Positions 59,409 to 64,000 of a stretch of DNA of 64,000 bases are shown here, in pieces. Every line of letters begins with the position of its first letter. The stretch's first letter is position 1. Position numbers and translations under genes: made by a program. The stretch comes from Bradysia coprophila (Eukaryota; Arthropoda; Insecta; Diptera; Sciaridae): contig NW_023503423.1 of assembly GCF_014529535.1 (NCBI RefSeq), positions 6,868,473 to 6,932,472 of the forward strand. The letters are read 5' to 3'. The notes under the pieces are model-generated. The model saw only the letters and a program-made list of their open reading frames with translations. It had not been told where the DNA came from and did not search any database.

Positions 59409-60247
59409 TCATGACCATAGCTGTGGGAGACTGAAAATACGAGTTTTTGAAACCCTTTTACGACAGACAAAAATCTGCATTGAAGTACATACGTCAAATG
59501 AGAAACCAACACATGTAATATACTCGCTGCCTGAATACTCAAATGCTCTGCTAGGAAAACGGTTCTGGTTTCTCACATTTCTACTTTCGAAATGGATCAG
59601 CTCGTCGCCGTTTCTTCTTTTCCCGATCAAACTTTGGACAAACCCATTTTGTTTTATACTGGGAATCGAACTTTTGGCGTGAACATAGGCTACACTTCTT
59701 GTTGATGTCAATTTGCGCAGGCCCATGGATGGTAACGTCATCATTCCCATACCATGAATGCGTAACGTTGCTGTGACATTAGTTGCATTTTTGATAGAAA
59801 CTTGTGCATCGAATGTTTGTGCGTCCTCTTTCCGTTTATTATACGTATTTATTGTGAATCGACCGATATTAATGTATCCCTCACTTTTGGTCTGAAATTA
59901 TTTTGAGCTTTTAAGACACGAATTAAAATCCTCACTGTCTCGTTTCATGCACTGACATTAACTTCAATTTCAATGTGTGCCACCGGCTTAAATGGTGCTC
60001 CGTAGTATTTGTAGAAAATTGTATAGTCCTTCGGTACGGAACTGCTTTCATCTATCAGTGTTCTTTCGTACATCCGATGATATTCTATAAATGATCTTCA
60101 ATTACGTCTGTACGTTGGCGACCATATAAAGAACACATTTTAGTCGAACTCACGATAAGTGATAAGCTGTCCCCATGAATGAACGTCTGCCATGCAAACG
60201 TTTATTGCGACTGTTGCAAATAGACCGATCACTGTCACATACGTCAT
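59409..60247 (-). CDS. Small secreted protein, 3 exons, possibly MBF2-like
   Basis: Exons 60247-60154, 60084-59957 and 59891-59409 join in phase, with GT-AG introns of 69 and 65 nt. The first 20 residues form a signal peptide (MTYVTVIGLFATVAI). The mature part reads WGQLITYQYH, ERTLIDESSSV, KPVAHIEIEVNTKSEGYINI and SIKNATNVTATLRIHGMG. That layout (an early WG, a central strand-rich block with a GY, and a final beta strand ending in G) resembles the insect MBF2 / salivary secreted peptide family. In that family the protein would stop soon after IHG. Here the frame runs about 110 residues further with unlike composition, so a further intron (a donor-like GGTATGGG lies just there) may remove it. 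The family assignment is weak; the existence of the gene is fairly well supported by splicing. Confidence 0.55.
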
Positions 60248-61171
60248 TATTTGTAAAGCTAATTAAATTCAACGACTGAAATACTGAAATACAAAACCGA
60301 AAATATTTTAATGTTTTCCAGCATTCCAGTTCCAAAGTGAAACTCTAGGAGTCATTCATAAATAACGTCTAAATTTTGGAAAAAATGGAGGTGTGTTCAA
60401 GTGTGACACACCAAGTTACCGGTATAGTAAAATAGTAGACGAGTGCGGAAGGAAGTACAGTGGTCGTCATTTATGGACGGTCCCCATTTTGTTGGTGAGA
60501 TCTCTGACCCCTGATAAGATTGCTGCTATGTTCGAATTCGAGTGTTGTTTCAGACGTAATTTTTATGAGAGATAAGAAAGTTGCGCTTCTAATTCATAAG
60601 TAACAGTTTGATCTGCTTGTAATCTTCATTATTTATTGTCGAATCGCATAATTGTAAACACTAGGTAGCGACAAGCGTGAAAGTCAATAAATATGTTTCA
60701 CAATAAATCTATCACTTCAATATTTGTATTAAACATTTTACGATATAGGAGACGTCTAGCCATAACTCTTAGCTTATTTTTGTCGTCGTTATCGATAGCA
60801 GATTACTATGCCCGTTTCTACCAGCGCTTATGTATTAAAGTTAACAACACCATATAGGATTGTTAACAAGCTTCAAATTCGGAGGCTTCAGTCATAAAGT
60901 GTTAAGATTGTTTGAATTGTGTACAAGTCATCTATCTAAGTCCCTCTGCATTACTCCAAAGTTTGTCTGCTGTAGATTTGTATCACTGCCTATTGCAAGG
61001 AATTGACCTATTAAAAATTCCTTAATTCCCTTTTTTTAATCGACGTCCCTTCGTTGATCTATTTAGTTGTTTCTGTGATCTTATGAGGAGCTGCTCGCAA
61101 GCTAGAAATTCCTTTTCCTTTATTTTACATAGGGCCTTCTAGAACGTTGTGTAATCATCACCGACCCACAC
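60248..61171. other. Non-coding stretch
   Basis: I see no supported gene or repeat in this stretch. Confidence 0.4.
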
Positions 61172-61639
61172 TGAGGAAAAAGATTTGAAAACTACAGCTG
61201 CAGTAGGTAATAGATCAGCTGTAATTGGTAATGTTTGGAAAAATTACCCACAGCAAGTAACGTATTACCTGTGGTAAGTAATTTTGGAAAAAGTTACTCA
61301 ATGACGGTAATGTTTTAAGAAATTACCTATAACAGCCGCTCTCAATGATTACCTGCTACGACTAATGTTGGGTTTTTCCAGCAGCTCTGCATATTCAGGA
61401 AACGTTTTAAAATTAAAAAACGAAATCTTTCGAGAAAATGGGACAACAAAAATTAAGATAAAACTTTAACACGACTTACTTATTGTCCGCTCATCGAAAT
61501 TTTTAATTAAACTAGTTATTGTAATAGACTACACGCTGCTTCTTCAGTTCAATTTTATTTCGATGGATTCTTTTGATTTTGACTGACCGAAATCGGTGCT
61601 ATTTTTTCCTCTACTTTTTTATATATGGATAGTTAGTTG

Positions 61640-61967
61640 ATTTTCCATAACTGGCTGGTGGTAAGCGGCTAAAAGTCGAAAAATGTGGTTTCGTAGTCCG
61701 GATTTCTTTGCCGTGAGGTCGATTACTCTCGAAGCAAATATTAACTTCAAAACATTTGATGATAAACGGCCGAAAATGTGACATCCGAAAAATTTCTCAG
61801 AATCGATGGAACCTCGGTGAACTTTGACGAGGGCTGTGACCTCACTAATAATTATGAATCTGGACACATTTTCGGCCGTTTATCATCAAACTTTATGAAG
61901 GTAATATTTGCTTCGAGAGTACTCGACCTCAGATTTCCAACGAGCCCATACAGCCAGTTATGGAATG
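61640..61967. repeat. Fold-back repeat inside the complex
   Basis: TTCCATAACTGGCTG pairs with CAGCCAGTTATGGAA at the outside. GAGGTCGATTACTCTCGAAG through CATTTGATGATAAACGGCCG pairs with the inverse ending CTCTCGAAGC-like sequence and CGACCTC. The arms are about 70 bp with high identity. Confidence 0.68.
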
Positions 61968-62049
61968 TTACACCCACTACAGGGATGTATATTACCTATC
62001 AACGGGAATATGCGTTGTGTAGCTTACATTAACATAAGGCATTTGTAGC

Positions 62050-62420
62050 ATATATGTTCCGTAGCTCAGGTGGATTATTCTGGACTGGAGATCAAGAGGT
62101 CCCGGGCTCGCGCCCCAACAAGGCAAGTTTTTATTTCAAATAATTATTAATAAAAAATCAATTTCGTTTCATTTCAGCTAAAATTCAGTTCAAAATTAAC
62201 TCGTCGGATGTAATACAACAGAATATCAAAATACTCCCCAGTACTGTGAAATATAACTCCGAAAGGCCAGAAATATTTTCTTTTTAAATTATTGAGTTAA
62301 TTTTGAACTGACTTTTATCAGAAATGAAACCAAAATTATTTTTAATAATATTATTTAAAAAAAAAAAAACAGGATCCGACATGATTCGAACCCGTGCCTA
62401 TCGATCACAACATTTTGATT
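62050..62420. repeat. Two facing tRNA-headed elements (SINE candidates)
   Basis: Plus strand: TTCCGTAGCTCAGGTGGATT (box A) and CCGGGCTCGCGCCCC (box B), then a tail. Minus strand from the other end: a box-B-like CACGGGTTCGAATCATG preceded by GATTGCCTACAATC. Both heads are followed, going inward, by an AT-rich stretch and then by the same words GTTTCATTTC and CAGTTCAAAATTAACTC, so the two tails are inverted copies of one sequence. Acceptor stems are not intact. Confidence 0.5.
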
Positions 62421-62767
62421 GTAGGCAATCACACAGCTATTGTAGGTAATCACAACTACAGCTCTGATAGCAAGTAGAAAAATACAGCTGTGACAGCTAC
62501 GGGCCGAAATATTTTCTGTGACAGCTGTATTTTCTCAAAAACTACAGCTGGAGACAGACCGCAGCTGTAGCAGGTAACTACTTTTTCCTCAGTGCAATCA
62601 GCCAATAGAGACAACAATGAAATATCAAAATTCTTGAACAAATCGATGCTTTGCTGAAAAGCATACATTTGGGCGTTTTTTTAAATACTGGATTTTAGTT
62701 TACTTTTGGTGATATCTTTCCACCAGACTTCATCTTCAAAAATGTACCGCAAAGCGACCACGAATGT

Positions 62768-62935
62768 GTTAGCTTTCAAAAGAAAACCGATTTGTTTGTT
62801 GTAGTTTGACCAGCCCTGAGAAAACTGAACAGTTTATGAAAATTTCGTTAAACTGCTCACGTTTCTCAGAGCCGGTCAAACGACTGCAACCAAAACTAAT
62901 TTTTATTTAAAGCTAGAGCTAAAGCTAAAGCTAGA
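62768..62935. repeat. Fold-back repeat, copy B of the family at 20802
   Basis: GTTAGCTTTCAAAAGAAAAC, TTGTAGTTTGACCAG and CTGAACAG on the left pair with CTGCTCACGTTTCTCAGAGC, CGGTCAAACGACTGCAACCA and the AAAGCTAGAGC end on the right. The upstream flank (GATATCTTTCCACCAGACTT...ATGTACC) also resembles the flank at 20750-20785. Confidence 0.6.
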
Positions 62936-63922
62936 GAGACACAGATGTAGGCTACAATTTTAGCTAAGTATTGGTGCCTCTTACCGAGGCAAGCCTATAT
63001 TCACTTGAAAAAGTAATCTTCCAGCAATAAATGTTTCTCATACAATGGCTCTGCGGTGCAGAAGGGATGTTCAAGGGTAAAACTAAAATCGTCAAACCGT
63101 ACTGTTTATGCCTCGTCACATTTAGAAAACGTGGAAATACACCGTAACTATATTTCAATGAGTCTACGATTTCTTAGGAGACCACATTCGTATTGTTCAG
63201 TCAATCATATTGAAAGAACCAAATGAAGTATTAATCGGTCGATATTTAAAAAAAACGGAAAATTTCCAATCAAAAACTTCAATACTCACAATACCTGACC
63301 ACCTGTATATCTAAATACATACAGCCAGATTAACCATCGTATGTGATCGATTATAAAGTGGGGAATCGCTAATTATATTATTTCTTCAACACCAATGTAT
63401 TATACGCATACGGTCATTAATTGCTGATCATTGTCAAATTAGATAAAAAAACATGTTCAAACAATATTGACTTCGGACGTTATTAGATTCGGGTTTTCAT
63501 CATAGTTAATCATTGAATGTTAACTTGACCAGACACTGAAGACATAATAATATTACAAAGAAGAAAAAAAAATTGCACACGTATTGCACTGGGGAGTGCA
63601 TTGATTCCGATATAACTTTAATTCGTCAGATTGTTTTTCTCGGTTTTTCTTTTCGTATTTATATATTTTGTGTTGTGCACAGTAGAGAACCAAGTGCATC
63701 GCTGGCGTTCGGTTTAGGTTTTTTTTTGTCGATATTTAAACGCAGAAAAACTGAATTTGCTTGCATTTAAAAGTGAAATTCTTATGAGATCAATCGAGAG
63801 TGATTTTTTTGTGGTTTCTTCTTTGGGAAATATTTTAAATTTTTTTTTTTTTATTGAAGACGTTGTGTTTGTAAATTTAATTACTTTTGTTTTGGATTAA
63901 TTTGAACTAGAAAATAATAATT
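62936..63922. other. Non-coding stretch with likely promoter region
   Basis: No exon is supported. The last few hundred bases should include the promoter and 5' leader of the gene starting at 63923. Poly-T tracts lie at about 63804 and 63840-63852. Confidence 0.35.
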
Positions 63923-64000
63923 ATGACGAAATATATGCTGATTGTGCTAATGAGTTGTTATATATCATCAACCGTATCGGCACAAGGGAAAAGTCGTAAG
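63923..64000 (+). CDS. Start of a secreted protein, cut by the window end
   Basis: The ATG in AATTATGACG opens MTKYMLIVLMSCYISSTVSA, a good signal peptide with likely cleavage after VSA, followed by QGKSRK at the last base. The end AAAAGTCGTAAG could itself hold a splice donor (GTAAG), so this may be a short first exon. No family can be named from 26 codons. Confidence 0.55.
   Translation, partial: MTKYMLIVLMSCYISSTVSAQGKSRK

Larger units (their letters stand above)
61172..62596. mobile_element. Nested inverted-repeat complex with CACTGAGGAAAAAG ends
   Basis: CACTGAGGAAAAAG at 61172 pairs with CTTTTTCCTCAGTG at 62583-62596. Both ends then carry CTACAGCTG/CAGCTGTAG and GGTAAT-type words. Within are a second fold-back (61640-61967) and a pair of facing tRNA-like elements (62050-62420). 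No transposase frame and no clear target duplication were seen. The outer ends could belong to one element or to two. Confidence 0.5.

Noticed and set aside
61172..62596. Target-site duplication for the CACTGAGG element
   Set aside because: Flanking 8-mers CCGACCCA and CAATCAGC do not match and no shorter convincing duplication was seen.

Overview
This is AT-rich eukaryotic DNA. Its short GT-AG introns, an insect antennal ionotropic receptor and a juvenile-hormone-binding (takeout-type) gene point to an insect. A nematoceran fly is my best guess, but that is inference. There is no sign of a bacterial, organellar or viral replicon.

Few genes are present and most are on the minus strand. I resolved exon structures by splice-site and reading-phase matching for: a DUF1091-like secreted protein (5412-6157); archease, a tRNA-ligase cofactor (23770-24382); an IR75-clade chemoreceptor lacking only its first coding exon (26691-29112); a takeout/JHBP protein (31825-34831); and a small secreted protein of uncertain family (59409-60247). 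On the plus strand are a SMYD4-like SET/MYND protein (39852-41375), a candidate amidated-peptide precursor (54860-55180), an orphan signal-peptide exon (55319-55361) and the first codons of a secreted protein cut by the window edge (63923-64000). IR75 and takeout lie close together on one strand and both families act in chemosensation or hormone sensing, but nothing shows that they work together.

The rest is dominated by transposon-derived DNA. A three-exon piggyBac-type transposase keeps its DDD triad (41676-45993). A Foldback-type element with a perfect 9-bp target duplication sits inside its first intron. Many non-autonomous inverted-repeat elements occur, and several have perfect 8-bp (hAT-like) target duplications: 1913-2098, 12800-13213, 17102-17306, 17503-17673, 32153-33275 and 49021-49360. 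Non-LTR retrotransposon debris lies at 7114-7323, 48010-48790 and 48838-49900. tRNA-like SINE candidates occur near 36.4, 58.5 and 62.1-62.4 kb.

Layout: 0-5 kb repeats; 5.4-6.2 kb DUF1091 gene; 6.2-23.7 kb gene-poor and rich in hairpin elements; 23.8-34.8 kb archease, IR75 and takeout; 35-39.7 kb repeats; 39.8-46 kb SMYD4 tail-to-tail with piggyBac; 46-54 kb retrotransposon and foldback debris; 54.8-60.3 kb small secreted-protein genes; 60.3-63.9 kb nested inverted repeats. I found no clearly new multi-gene system. The most unusual items are the nested FB-in-piggyBac intron, the set of fold-back elements with datable insertions, and the possible novel amidated peptide.
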